Source: DATCYX01 sp037444705 (GTDB lineage Bacteria > Chloroflexota > Anaerolineae > Anaerolineales > UBA4823). Taken from it: a DNA stretch of 64,000 bases. Position 1 is the first letter of the stretch, and every line of letters starts with the position of its first letter. The stretch spans positions 14,546-78,545 of the forward strand of contig JBBILY010000001.1 of the NCBI GenBank assembly GCA_037444705.1, read 5' to 3'. Shown here in pieces: positions 7,085-15,274 of this stretch. Under the pieces are notes generated by a model. The model ran no database searches, was not told where the DNA came from, and saw only the letters and a list, made by a program, of their open reading frames with translations. The translations under genes were made by a program, and so were the position numbers.

Positions 7085-7756
7085 ATGGATAAGCAAGCGA
7101 TTCGTGTTCTCCTGGCGGATGATCACGCTGTCGTACGGGCGGGCATCCGTCAGTTCCTGGAAGGGGCGGGCGATATTCAGGTCGTGGCTGAGGCCGATGA
7201 TGGCGAGAGCGCCAAAGCCTTGATTTCTGAACACCACCCCGATGTGGCTGTCTTGGACATTCAAATGCCCAAGATCAGCGGCATCGAAGTTACGCGTTGG
7301 GTGCGCGCCAACCTGCCTGAAGTAGGCGTGCTGGTGTTGACCGCCTACGATGATGACCCCTATATCCTGGCTATGCTCCAGGCCGGAGCCAATGGCTATG
7401 TGCTTAAGACCGCCCCGCCGGATGAAATCATTCAGGCCGTGCGCGATGTCCATGCGGGCAAGTCCGCTCTAGACGCAGTTGTCGCCCGTAAATTAATCGC
7501 TCAGGTAGCCCGTCAGGTGGAAAAGCCCCCCTTGGAGGCGCTCACCGAGCGCGAGTTGGAAGTGCTGAACCTGGTGGCTAAGGGTTATACCAACAAAGCC
7601 ATCGGCGTCCAATTGGGCATCAGCGACCGCACTGTGCAGGGTCACTTGGCCCATATCTTTACGAAACTACAAGCCAGTTCGCGCACAGAGGCTGTCATGC
7701 GGGCGGTATCACTGGGATGGATTGCACCCTCGGCGGGTGTGCTGAGCGAAGAGTGA
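7085..7756 (+). CDS. NarL/LuxR-family response regulator
   Basis: The 223-residue protein has a receiver domain (acidic pair at 12-13, phosphoacceptor Asp58 in VLDIQMPK, the conserved Lys in GYVLKTAPP) and a C-terminal LuxR-type helix-turn-helix (LTERELEVLNLVAKGYTNKA ... ISDRTVQGHL). It lies 6 nt before its sensor kinase, with which it forms a two-component system. In this family the regulator dimerises on DNA after phosphorylation and often controls respiratory genes, so the CuA/cytochrome island just upstream is a plausible target. That link is inference from position. Confidence 0.93.
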   Translation: MDKQAIRVLLADDHAVVRAGIRQFLEGAGDIQVVAEADDGESAKALISEHHPDVAVLDIQMPKISGIEVTRWVRANLPEVGVLVLTAYDDDPYILAMLQAGANGYVLKTAPPDEIIQAVRDVHAGKSALDAVVARKLIAQVARQVEKPPLEALTERELEVLNLVAKGYTNKAIGVQLGISDRTVQGHLAHIFTKLQASSRTEAVMRAVSLGWIAPSAGVLSEE

Positions 7757-7762
7757 GGCGAA

Positions 7763-9520
7763 ATGCTCTCTTCCTCCTCCTGGCGCGGTCTGATCCCTCA
7801 GTTATTCCTCATTACCATCCTCCCGCTCACCCTGCTCTTGTTAGGGATTACCTTCGGCAGCCTGAGCGTCCATCAAAATGCCATGCGCATGCTGGTCGCT
7901 GAGCGCGATCAGCGCGCCGTGCGCACCATGGCTCAGGCCCTTGAGGGGCAAATTCGTCAACGCACTTACGCTCTGCGCAGCCTGGCTCTAGCCGCTCCTA
8001 ATAAGAGTGCGGCTGAATGGCAGGCCCTTCTAGCCTCAGCGTCTTTTCTCCTTCCCGATTTCGATGGTGGACTGGCTCTCCTGAGCCCTCAGGGATACCC
8101 TGAAGCCGCCAGCGGCAATTGGACGGGGTGGGATAGGTTGGGAGAGAGTCTGCTCCCCGTCCTGCAAAAAAGCCTGAGCGAGGCTTCACCTGGGGTTGCC
8201 TCTTTCATCCACCCTGAGCAGGGCGAGCGTTATGTGTTGGTTTTCATGCCGGTCTCAGGGGGAGATGTTGTCATCGCCGGCGCCTACGCGGTTGCCAACC
8301 TGGTGCAAACCACGCTGGGCGAAGATAACCCTACCGGTGCCCTATGGATTGTGGATCAAACCGGGGCTTTGGTGTATAGCAGTGGCCCTGCTCCCTCGGG
8401 CGAGCCGCTGAAGCATCCTGGCGTGGCTGAGGCTCTGAATGGTAAAAGCGGCACCACCTACCTGCAAGTGGGTCAGGATGAGCACGTGATCGCTTACAGC
8501 CCGCTGCCCTCTATGGGTTGGGCTTTATTGATCGAAGATCCCTGGGAGCAGGGCTCCACACCAACTCAGCGCATGACGCAGGTTGCCCCCCTGGTGCTGG
8601 TCCCAGTGTTGCTCCTGGCTCTGCTGGCCCTATGGTTTGGTGTGCGCCAGGTTGTCCAACCTTTGCAAAGGTTGGAGGCTCAGGCAGCCGAACTGGCCTG
8701 GGGCGATTTCCAGGCCATTGAGAAGCCGGTGCAAGGCATCCCGGAAATTCGCCGTCTGCAAGGTGAGTTAATCCACCTGGCGCGCAAGGTGCAGGCTGCC
8801 CAAAAAGGGCTGCGGGGTTACATTGGGGCGATGACCCTGGCCCAGGAAGTAGAACGCCGGCGGCTATCTCATGAATTGCATGATGATACCCTGCAAGCCC
8901 TGATCGCTCTCAAGCAACGGGTACAACTCGCCCAAATGAAGTTACAAAACCAGGATAGCGCCCAATCTCTGGCCGAAATTGTGAGCCTGACCGAACAGAC
9001 GATCGCCAATTTGCGCCGTTTGACCCGGGCTTTGCGCCCGGTTTATCTGGAAGACCTGGGACTGGTCACGGCCCTGAAAATGCTGGCTCAAGAAACCAGT
9101 CAGATCAGCGGTATTGCAGTGGATTTTCAGCGCATCGGTGAAGAACGAAGGTTGCCGCCAGAAGTGGAACTGGCTCTGTATCGCATGGCGCAAGAAGCCC
9201 TTAGCAATGTCGCCCGCCACGCCCAGGCCCGCGCGGCTTGGGTGAGATTCACTTTTGCCGAGAGCCAAATTTCCCTGGAAGTAGTTGATAATGGAGTTGG
9301 TTTCCAGGTGCCCAAAAGTCCGGCCGAGTTCGTTCCCAGCGGCCATTTTGGCCTATTGGGGCTATATGAACGGGCGGAGTTGATTGGCGCCAAGTTGAAA
9401 ATTCAATCTGTACCCGGTAAAGGCACTCATCTGACAGTCGAGCTCCCTACCTCACACTTTGAAGCGGGGTTAAAGTGGCCAATTGAGAAGACGCCAAGGC
9501 CGCCTCAGGCCATGACATAG
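7763..9520 (+). CDS. membrane sensor histidine kinase, NarX/DegS type (HisKA_3)
   Basis: The 585-residue protein has an N-terminal helix (about 12-35), an extracytoplasmic sensor region of Cache-like look (about 40-270), a second helix (about 275-297), a HAMP linker and a HisKA_3 phosphoacceptor region with His370 in SHELHDDTLQ. The ATPase domain follows (MAQEALSNVARHA, DNGVGF, GHFGLLGLYERA). This is the usual partner for NarL-type regulators and sits 6 nt downstream of one. The signal is unknown. The reading frame is intact and the start is supported by GAGGCG. Confidence 0.92.
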   Translation: MLSSSSWRGLIPQLFLITILPLTLLLLGITFGSLSVHQNAMRMLVAERDQRAVRTMAQALEGQIRQRTYALRSLALAAPNKSAAEWQALLASASFLLPDFDGGLALLSPQGYPEAASGNWTGWDRLGESLLPVLQKSLSEASPGVASFIHPEQGERYVLVFMPVSGGDVVIAGAYAVANLVQTTLGEDNPTGALWIVDQTGALVYSSGPAPSGEPLKHPGVAEALNGKSGTTYLQVGQDEHVIAYSPLPSMGWALLIEDPWEQGSTPTQRMTQVAPLVLVPVLLLALLALWFGVRQVVQPLQRLEAQAAELAWGDFQAIEKPVQGIPEIRRLQGELIHLARKVQAAQKGLRGYIGAMTLAQEVERRRLSHELHDDTLQALIALKQRVQLAQMKLQNQDSAQSLAEIVSLTEQTIANLRRLTRALRPVYLEDLGLVTALKMLAQETSQISGIAVDFQRIGEERRLPPEVELALYRMAQEALSNVARHAQARAAWVRFTFAESQISLEVVDNGVGFQVPKSPAEFVPSGHFGLLGLYERAELIGAKLKIQSVPGKGTHLTVELPTSHFEAGLKWPIEKTPRPPQAMT

Positions 9521-9592
9521 AAGAAACCGTCTTTTTATAGGACAATATCGGGTAAAATTAGATCAATTAATCGGGCTAAAACAGGAGTGATA

Positions 9593-10021
9593 ATGAAACG
9601 ATGGATTGCGCTCTGTCTGCTACTGGCTCTTGGGCTAACGGCCTGTAAAGGGGCCTCTTCTCCCGCAACCACTGAGGCAGAAGTCCATAGGGTGCGCGTC
9701 GCGGGAGGCTCTTACACGAATATAGACGTAAAAGGGCTGGAGATGATGTTGCAAAATAAGGATTTCGTTTTCGTAAACGTGCATATCCCCTTTGAAGGCA
9801 ATATCCCTGGCACCGATCTCTCTATCCCATATAACGAGATCGAGCAAAACCTCAATCTGCTTCCGCCAGATAAAGATGCCAAGATTGTGCTTTATTGCCG
9901 CAGTGGGCGGATGAGCGAAAGTGCCGCCGAAACCCTGGTGCGGCTAGGTTATACTAACCTCTGGAATCTGGAGGGCGGTTTTATGGCCTGGGAACAGGCT
10001 GGCTTACCATTAGGGAAGTGA
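9593..10021 (+). CDS. rhodanese-domain lipoprotein
   Basis: A lipoprotein signal (MKRWIALCLLLALGLTAC) precedes a single rhodanese domain with the catalytic cysteine in VLYCRSGRMSES and the closing LEGGFMAWEQAGLP motif. Rhodaneses carry sulfur as a persulfide; an exported, lipid-anchored version may handle sulfur compounds or thiols outside the membrane. AGGAG is spaced 5 nt before this ATG, so I prefer it to the GTG two codons upstream. A YHS-domain gene follows after 43 nt. The substrate is unknown. Confidence 0.88.
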   Translation: MKRWIALCLLLALGLTACKGASSPATTEAEVHRVRVAGGSYTNIDVKGLEMMLQNKDFVFVNVHIPFEGNIPGTDLSIPYNEIEQNLNLLPPDKDAKIVLYCRSGRMSESAAETLVRLGYTNLWNLEGGFMAWEQAGLPLGK

Positions 10022-10064
10022 GCCAAATGGCCCAAGGTCACTTACATGCTAAAGGAGGCAGTTT

Positions 10065-10241
10065 ATGGAAAGAGACCCTGTATGTGGAATGGATGTTGAC
10101 CCTAAAAAGGCGGCTGGAAAATCGGAATATAAGGGGAAGACTTATTATTTCTGCTCAGCGGGCTGCAAGGCTGCGTTTGACAAAGACCCGGAGATGTACT
10201 TGAAAAAAGGCGCCGGGCAGGCTCATTCGAACCAGGCGTGA
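10065..10241 (+). CDS. small YHS-domain metal-binding protein
   Basis: This 58-residue protein begins MERDPVCGMDVDPKKAAG and contains the second knuckle YYFCSAGCKAAFDKDPEMYL, a complete YHS domain (CxMxV ... FCSxGCxxxF). YHS domains occur in copper- and heavy-metal-handling proteins and P-type ATPases, and probably bind a metal through the cysteines. AGGAGG stands 7 nt before the ATG. The gene follows the rhodanese lipoprotein and is likely co-transcribed. It fits the metal-handling theme of the upstream CuA island. Confidence 0.9.
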   Translation: MERDPVCGMDVDPKKAAGKSEYKGKTYYFCSAGCKAAFDKDPEMYLKKGAGQAHSNQA

Positions 10242-10279
10242 GAAAGGGGAAAGGAGCGAATAGCCGAGAAGGTGAAGTA

Positions 10280-10334
10280 AGTTCGAGGCATGGGAGAGTC
10301 TGACACAATTTCCGCATTCTCCATGCCTCGAACT
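10280..10334. terminator. 14-bp inverted repeat between convergent YHS and mscL genes
   Basis: AGTTCGAGGCATGG (10280-10293) is repeated in inverted form as CCATGCCTCGAACT (10321-10334), with a 27-nt loop. Its place between two convergent genes suggests a bidirectional terminator, although no strong T-run follows on either strand. Confidence 0.5.
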
Positions 10335-10377
10335 CTATGACTGCTTATGTTTCCGATGGCTGGCTGATATGCCTGCC

Positions 10378-10824
10378 TCAAGCGCTAAGTTGGGAAGTGC
10401 AGTTCGGACAGCGGATGGCTTTAATGGGGATGTTGGTGAAGCAGTAGGGGCACTCTTTAGTGGTTGGGGAGGCGGGTGCGGCCTGCGGCTGGCGCCTGAG
10501 ACGGTTCACCTGGCGCACCACCAGAAAGATAGCAAAAGCCACGATCAAGAAATCAATCACGGTGTTGATGAACAGGCCGTAATTGATGGTTACAGCGTTG
10601 AGGGCCTTTGCCTGTTCCAGGGTGCTGCCTGGAGGCACATCGCCAGACAGCACCAGGTACAGGTTGCTGAAATCCACCTTACCCAGCAGTAAACCTATGG
10701 GAGGCATGAGAATATCCGTAACCAGTGAGGTGACGATTTTGCCAAAGGCACCGCCGATGATGAGGCCAATAGCCAGATCCAATACACTGCCGCGCAGGGC
10801 AAATTCTTTGAACTCCTTCCACAT
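10378..10824 (-). CDS. mscL: large-conductance mechanosensitive channel MscL with C-terminal zinc ribbon
   Basis: The 148-residue protein starts MWKEFKEFALRGSVLDLAIG, the typical MscL N-terminus and first helix (pore-lining GxIIGGAFGKIV), followed by the periplasmic loop and second helix (YGLFINTVIDFLIVAFAIFL). The C-terminus carries a zinc ribbon (CPYCFTN ... CPNCTSQ), present in MscL of some phyla but not in E. coli. MscL opens under membrane tension to release solutes on osmotic downshock. AAGGAGG precedes the chosen ATG; a longer frame to 11013 reads into intergenic DNA and was rejected. Confidence 0.95.
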   Translation of the reverse strand: MWKEFKEFALRGSVLDLAIGLIIGGAFGKIVTSLVTDILMPPIGLLLGKVDFSNLYLVLSGDVPPGSTLEQAKALNAVTINYGLFINTVIDFLIVAFAIFLVVRQVNRLRRQPQAAPASPTTKECPYCFTNIPIKAIRCPNCTSQLSA

Positions 10825-10876
10825 CTCAATCCTCCTTGGCAAATTGTAGGTGGTATTGAAGCACGACTTCAGTGGG

Positions 10877-12034
10877 TCAATGTTCGATACGGGGCGAGTT
10901 CCAGATTGCCCAATCCTCTGTGAATGCGCCTTCCGCCAACACCACGAAGCCAAATTGCACCGTTTTACCTCCCAGCGCTGAAAGGTCCAGGTCAACAGGT
11001 AACAGGCTGCCATTACAAGGCTTGATCCACTCGCCCAGCAATTTCAGATTACTGCTCCCTTCTTTGTAAACCACCTGGAATCTGACCTTACCCGCTCCAC
11101 AGGTATCACCTGAGGCGAGCATGAACCCCAGGCGGGCTTTGACGTGGTCTCCTTTTTGCACCTTATAGGCGGGGAATAGCCCCAAGATGCTGCCGTTGTT
11201 CTCATGTTTGGGGAACATAAGCAGCACCTTGCCCGAAATGGCCTTGTTTTCTAGTTTGACCTGATCTTTTATCTTAGCCACACCGTTGGCGTCATCGTCG
11301 GCTCCATTGAAGGTCAGGCTGGTGTTGAAATCGCTGCCCACACCCGAAGACCAGGTGGCCTCATCGGCGCGGATCAAGAAATCGTACAGCAGGCCTGTGG
11401 CGACAGGCACTTTGATCTGCACCCAAAAAGAGCCATTCTGAGGGCCCACGCCAAAGATCACATTCGAGGCGTTGCGCAGTTTAAATTCGCCTCGATAGGT
11501 GCCGCCGTCTTCGGGGGCGGTCAGACTGAGCGAAATATCTACCGTCTCCCCTGGAGCCACACTGCCCGGTAACGGCTGTGCCGCAGGTGCCCCCATACGG
11601 TCACCGCCAGCGAACACCACAGCGTAAGCCGTGGTCCAGGTGCAGGTGCCGGCGTTTTGCAAGCGCCAGGTTTTGACGAATGTCTCCCCTGCGGCCACCT
11701 CGCTGTTGTCCGGATAAGTCACGTCTTTGACATATGCCGCCTGATCACAGGGGAGGGGCGTGGCTGTGGGCAATGAGGTGGGGCTGGGGGGGATAAGCGT
11801 TGGGGTAAGCATGGGCGGAGGCGGGCTCACTGGAGGGCTGGTGGGGAAACCTACTGCCGTGCCCGCTGGTTGGCTGATCTGGGTCAGTTGTGCCTGCACC
11901 GTTTGGGCAGCCGCGGTGTAAACCAGCCCGGCTCCTGAGGCTGTGGGTGTGCCTCTGGCAGGCATGTTACAAGCGCTGATCAGCAACATCAGTAATAGGA
12001 GTAGAACTATCGAACGATTATGACTGGAATTCAT
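10877..12034 (-). CDS. lipoprotein with Thr/Pro stalk and NBR1-type Ig-like domain
   Basis: A lipobox (LLISACNMP) is followed by a Thr/Pro-rich stalk and an Ig-like domain of the NBR1 type (about residues 98-205), recognisable from VKTWRLQNAGTCTWTTAYAV and the following PGETVDISLSLTAP. The C-terminal 170 residues form a second beta-rich domain of unknown type, with FNGADDDANGVAKIKDQVKL and a concluding EDWAIWNSPRIEH. Such proteins are typical outer-surface lipoproteins of Chloroflexota. Ligand and role are unknown. The neighbouring gene 9 nt upstream encodes a related lipoprotein with the same YTxAAxTxxAQLTQ stem, so they are a paralogous pair in one operon. Confidence 0.75.
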   Translation of the reverse strand: MNSSHNRSIVLLLLLMLLISACNMPARGTPTASGAGLVYTAAAQTVQAQLTQISQPAGTAVGFPTSPPVSPPPPMLTPTLIPPSPTSLPTATPLPCDQAAYVKDVTYPDNSEVAAGETFVKTWRLQNAGTCTWTTAYAVVFAGGDRMGAPAAQPLPGSVAPGETVDISLSLTAPEDGGTYRGEFKLRNASNVIFGVGPQNGSFWVQIKVPVATGLLYDFLIRADEATWSSGVGSDFNTSLTFNGADDDANGVAKIKDQVKLENKAISGKVLLMFPKHENNGSILGLFPAYKVQKGDHVKARLGFMLASGDTCGAGKVRFQVVYKEGSSNLKLLGEWIKPCNGSLLPVDLDLSALGGKTVQFGFVVLAEGAFTEDWAIWNSPRIEH

Positions 12035-12043
12035 TGATCACCT

Positions 12044-12970
12044 TTAAGGGATGGTGAAATTCACGGTCTTTTCGACACAGGTGCCGCCCAAGCCATTTTC
12101 GGTGCAGAGTTTGATCGTAGCGCGGGCGGAATGGCCTCCATGCCCGGAGCCAATCGCCCCGCCTACATACAGGGTCTTGCCCACATTCAGAATATCCCCG
12201 CCTGGAGGGCATTCGCCAGGGGTGCCCATGAAGGGCGCATCACTGGAGGCTGAGCCAAACAGGGTGGTGCTGTCGGTCAGATCGTCAATCTTGAGCGTCA
12301 TCGAGTGTAACAAGACGCCGCCATTGTTCACGATCTTGAAAATAGCCGTGGGTGTGCCTCCGCAATCGTGGACTGTCTCAAATGAAGCGCTGAAGCCCAC
12401 CCCGGGTGTGGGCGTGGCTGTAGCTGTAGGTGGAGGGGGCGGTGGGGTGATGATGGGCAGGGAAGATGTATCCCCTTCGACCTTCGTGGTTTCTCCCCAC
12501 ACCCAGCAGTAAGTGCCTGGCTTGCCTGGGTTTTCAATGTACCACCATGTCCCGCTGCTGTTACGGCCCTTGACGGTAGCCTTCTGCCCCACGGCCAATA
12601 CGCCCACGACAGGTTCATACACCCTGCTTGGCCCTGGCCGACAGTTCGTGGCAACGCTGGCGCTGATCAGGGGAGCAGCGGGTGTGGCTGTCAGGGTGGG
12701 GGTATCGGTAAAGGGCAGAGGTGTATCCGTGGGTGGGGTGGTGGGTGCGGCTGGGCTTTCTGGAGGGAGGGTGGGTTGAGGCTGGGTAGGCGGCTTGGGG
12801 GTGGAAGCCACCTGGGTTAATTGAGCGTTTAGCGTCAGGGCCGCGGAGGTATAGATGGCGTCCACAGAGACGGGGGAAGGGCTGACGCCCATGCCGGGCA
12901 GGTTGCAGCCGCTTAGTAAGATGATTGTCAGCAAGAACAGCGTTAACCGGAGAGGATAGTGCTTAGGCAT
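12044..12970 (-). CDS. lipoprotein with Thr/Pro stalk and SH3-like domain
   Basis: The 308-residue protein has a lipobox (LLSGCNLPG), the stem YTSAALTLNAQLTQ, a Pro/Thr-rich stalk and a bacterial SH3-like domain (about residues 100-165: ATNCRPGPSRVYEPVVGVL ... GTWWYIENPG ... YCWVWGE). After another Pro/Thr linker comes a C-terminal beta domain with paired cysteines (VHDCGGTPTAIFKIVNNGG ... CTENGLGGTC). SH3b domains usually bind cell-wall or surface polymers. The gene is first in a two-gene minus-strand operon with the NBR1-Ig lipoprotein. Function is unknown. Confidence 0.75.
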   Translation of the reverse strand: MPKHYPLRLTLFLLTIILLSGCNLPGMGVSPSPVSVDAIYTSAALTLNAQLTQVASTPKPPTQPQPTLPPESPAAPTTPPTDTPLPFTDTPTLTATPAAPLISASVATNCRPGPSRVYEPVVGVLAVGQKATVKGRNSSGTWWYIENPGKPGTYCWVWGETTKVEGDTSSLPIITPPPPPPTATATPTPGVGFSASFETVHDCGGTPTAIFKIVNNGGVLLHSMTLKIDDLTDSTTLFGSASSDAPFMGTPGECPPGGDILNVGKTLYVGGAIGSGHGGHSARATIKLCTENGLGGTCVEKTVNFTIP

Positions 12971-13118
12971 AAGGATCTCCTCATGGCGCTAGAAAGGTGA
13001 TCTTCGTGAACATCTAGTTCTCTCAAAGAGTGTACAATGAGTTGAGAAAAAATGCAATCTAATTGAGGTACAATATCTTCCCCAGGGATCATTTCAATAC
13101 CCCAGAAAGGGCACCTCC

Positions 13119-14111
13119 TTGTTTGAACTGATTTTCTTTGGCACCTCCGCTTCTGCTCCTTCTGTCCATCGCGGGCTCTCGTCCCAATTGGTCATCCATG
13201 ATGAACACCGCTTTCTGGTGGATTGCGGCGAGGGGACACAGCGACAGATTTTGCATTCGGGCATCGGTTTCAAACGCCTGAACCGCATTCTGATCACCCA
13301 CGGGCATCTGGATCACATCCTGGGCCTGGCGGGCTTGCTTTCCACGTTTTCCCGTTGGGAGGCGATTGACGAACTGGAGATCTACGCCGGCCGCGCCGCC
13401 CTGGAGCGCATCCGCGACCTGTTGTTTGGGGTCGTGTTGCGCGGGGCACGCCCACCCCTGGAGATTCACCTGCGAGAAATTGGCCCTGGCCTCCTCTTCG
13501 ATGAAGAAGACTTTAGCGTCAGCGCTTTCCCGGTTTTCCATCGGGGTCAAGATTGTTATGGGTTTGTGTTCGAGGAAAAGCCTCGCCGTCCATTCCTGCC
13601 AGAGAGAGCGGAGGCATTGGGCATACCCCCTGGCCCCTGGCGGCGCGATCTGGTCAATGGCCAGAAGGTTACCTTGCCGGATGGACGACAAATTACCCCG
13701 GATGAAGTGCTTGGCCCGCCGCGACCTGGGACGCGCCTGGTGCATGTGGGTGATGCTGGCCGCACCGACAATCTGGTCGAAGTTTGCTATCAAGCCGACG
13801 TCCTGGTGATTGAGGCCACCTATCTGGAAGAAGAGGCGGAAATGGCGCGCCAGTTCGCCCACCTGACGGCGCGCCAGGCAGCCGAACTGGCGCTTAATGC
13901 CCAAGTGAAGCACCTGATCCTGACTCACATTTCCCGCCGCTATCGGGAGCGGGTTGTGCTCGCCGAGGCGCAAGCCCTCTTTCCTAACGTGCGCATCGCC
14001 CGCGACTTTGATACTTACCAGATTCGCCGCGGGGAGTGCGTCAAGGTTGAAAAAGGTAGAGAAAAACCCCCGGAAGCCGAAATCATCGCCGCGCCTGCCG
14101 CGAGCGCCTGA
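13119..14111 (+). CDS. rnz: ribonuclease Z
   Basis: The protein begins MFELIFFGTSASAPSVHRG and has the metal-binding HGHLDH (His61, His63, Asp65, His66) of the beta-lactamase fold, then the later VHVGDAGRTDN and LTHISRRY metal ligands of tRNase Z. The enzyme trims the 3' trailer of tRNA precursors lacking an encoded CCA. At 330 residues it is normal to slightly long, with a charged C-terminal extension rich in Glu and Pro. The start is a TTG, because no ATG or GTG is in frame before the conserved N-terminus; a TACAAT -10-like element lies 45 nt upstream. Confidence 0.93.
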   Translation: MFELIFFGTSASAPSVHRGLSSQLVIHDEHRFLVDCGEGTQRQILHSGIGFKRLNRILITHGHLDHILGLAGLLSTFSRWEAIDELEIYAGRAALERIRDLLFGVVLRGARPPLEIHLREIGPGLLFDEEDFSVSAFPVFHRGQDCYGFVFEEKPRRPFLPERAEALGIPPGPWRRDLVNGQKVTLPDGRQITPDEVLGPPRPGTRLVHVGDAGRTDNLVEVCYQADVLVIEATYLEEEAEMARQFAHLTARQAAELALNAQVKHLILTHISRRYRERVVLAEAQALFPNVRIARDFDTYQIRRGECVKVEKGREKPPEAEIIAAPAASA

Positions 14112-14262
14112 ATCCGGGCCTGGCAAGGAAGCCAGAAGAGGGCCTCGCAGGAGCGATAAAGTATCTACCCGCTTTTCAGGTTACCTGCAATTGGCATCAA
14201 CCCAGGCTGTGGGGCCATTTATTTCACTCACGGGCGCTTATCCACCACGCCAGAGGGGCTGA

Positions 14263-14949
14263 CTAAGCCAAGGTGAAAGACTGGCCCGGTTGAAGCACAT
14301 GCACCTGGGCGCCACTTTCGGCTGTAACGCGGCTGGCCCAAGCATGGGGGTCTTGGGCGATCAAATCCCAGGTGTTGTAGTGGATGGGGATGACATGTTG
14401 GGGTTGCAGCAGTTTGATAGCGCGCAAAGCGTCCTGTGGCCCCATGGTGAAGTTATCGCCGATGGGCAACACTGCCAGGTCAATCCCCTCCTCGCCGATC
14501 AGGCGCATATCCCCAAAAAGCCCCGTATCGCAGGCCATATAAATCTTTTTACCCTCCAGGGTGGTGAGCAGGAAGCCAGCCGGGTTGCCACAATAGGAAC
14601 CATCGGGCAAGCCAGAGCCATGAATGGCCTGGGTGAGTTTCAAATAGCCAAAGGGGTGTTTGTAGCCGCCCCCGATATGTTGAGGGTGCGTCTTGAGGCC
14701 CTGATTACCCAGCCAGGTAGCGATTTCGAAATTGCTGATCACCGTGGCACCGGTGCGGCGGGCGATGGCAACCGTATCGCCCACATGGTCGCCATGGCCA
14801 TGGCTGATCAGGATGTAGTCCGCCTGCACCTGGTCGGGGCTAGCGCTGGCAACCGGATTGCCACTGAGAAAGGGATCTACCAGGATTTTGTAGCCGCCCG
14901 TCTCCAAACCCAGGGCGGCGTGGCCATACCAGGTGAGTTTCGTGCTCAT
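14263..14949 (-). CDS. UPF0173-type metal-dependent hydrolase
   Basis: This 228-residue beta-lactamase-fold protein starts MSTKLTWYGHAALGLETGGY and has the metal motif HGHGDH (His50-His55), with later CDTGLFGDM and PIHYNTWDLI ligands. This is the UPF0173 family of predicted zinc hydrolases, whose substrate is not known. Length is typical. GGAGG lies upstream of the ATG. It faces rnz convergently over 150 bp of non-coding sequence in which I see no strong terminator. Confidence 0.9.
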   Translation of the reverse strand: MSTKLTWYGHAALGLETGGYKILVDPFLSGNPVASASPDQVQADYILISHGHGDHVGDTVAIARRTGATVISNFEIATWLGNQGLKTHPQHIGGGYKHPFGYLKLTQAIHGSGLPDGSYCGNPAGFLLTTLEGKKIYMACDTGLFGDMRLIGEEGIDLAVLPIGDNFTMGPQDALRAIKLLQPQHVIPIHYNTWDLIAQDPHAWASRVTAESGAQVHVLQPGQSFTLA

Positions 14950-15223
14950 AGGTATCCTCCTTTACGTTTAGATAGGGCGTTCATAAGTATACAATGATTT
15001 GGTAAAGATGTAGCCAGGGGGATTTAATAAATTTGCATGAAAATGTTATTAGAGGCTGCTTTATCGTGGATTGAAATCCACGGCTCAAGGCGTGGAGGTG
15101 CCCTAAAGGGTGCTTCTTCGCCAATTAACTGTTCTGAGCGATGAAACCTCGCAATAAGCGCTTTTTGAACATTTCTAAATTATCGGCCAAGGCGTAGAGC
15201 GAAATTGATTCTACAATTGACGC
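14950..15223. other. intergenic region
   Basis: Between the divergent UPF0173 and LacI genes there is no convincing coding sequence. It holds one short palindromic element (15065-15082) and, at its right end, a TACAAT -10-like hexamer (15212-15217) just before the twin LacI operators. Confidence 0.5.
15065..15082. repeat. short palindrome CGTGGATT-GA-AATCCACG
   Basis: This perfect 8-bp dyad with almost no loop is followed by GGCTCAAGGCGTGG. It resembles the REP-like or IS200/IS605-end palindromes often scattered in Chloroflexota genomes. Only one copy is seen here and no transposase is near, so its class is uncertain. Confidence 0.35.
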
Positions 15224-15268
15224 CCAAAACGTTTTGGAGTAATGTATATCCACTCCAAAACGTTTTGG
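15224..15268. promoter_or_regulatory. twin LacI-family operators CCAAAACGTTTTGG
   Basis: The 14-bp perfect palindrome CCAAAACGTTTTGG occurs twice, at 15224-15237 and 15255-15268, with centres 31 bp (about three helical turns) apart. The central CG and A/T arms are typical of LacI-family sites. They lie just before the regulator's own start, which indicates autoregulation by a tetramer or by two cooperating dimers. Confidence 0.8.
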
Positions 15269-15274
15269 TTTGCT

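Noticed and set aside
13089..14126. Long open frame on the minus strand opposite rnz
   Set aside because: It is the antisense shadow of a clear RNase Z gene and has no recognisable domain.
15065..15082. CRISPR repeat suggested by the ATTGAAAT core
   Set aside because: Only a single copy, no spacers and no cas genes nearby.
15242..15274. LacI start at ATG 15242
   Set aside because: It would put the operator palindrome inside the coding sequence and add residues before the conserved helix-turn-helix; 15275 fits the family start.
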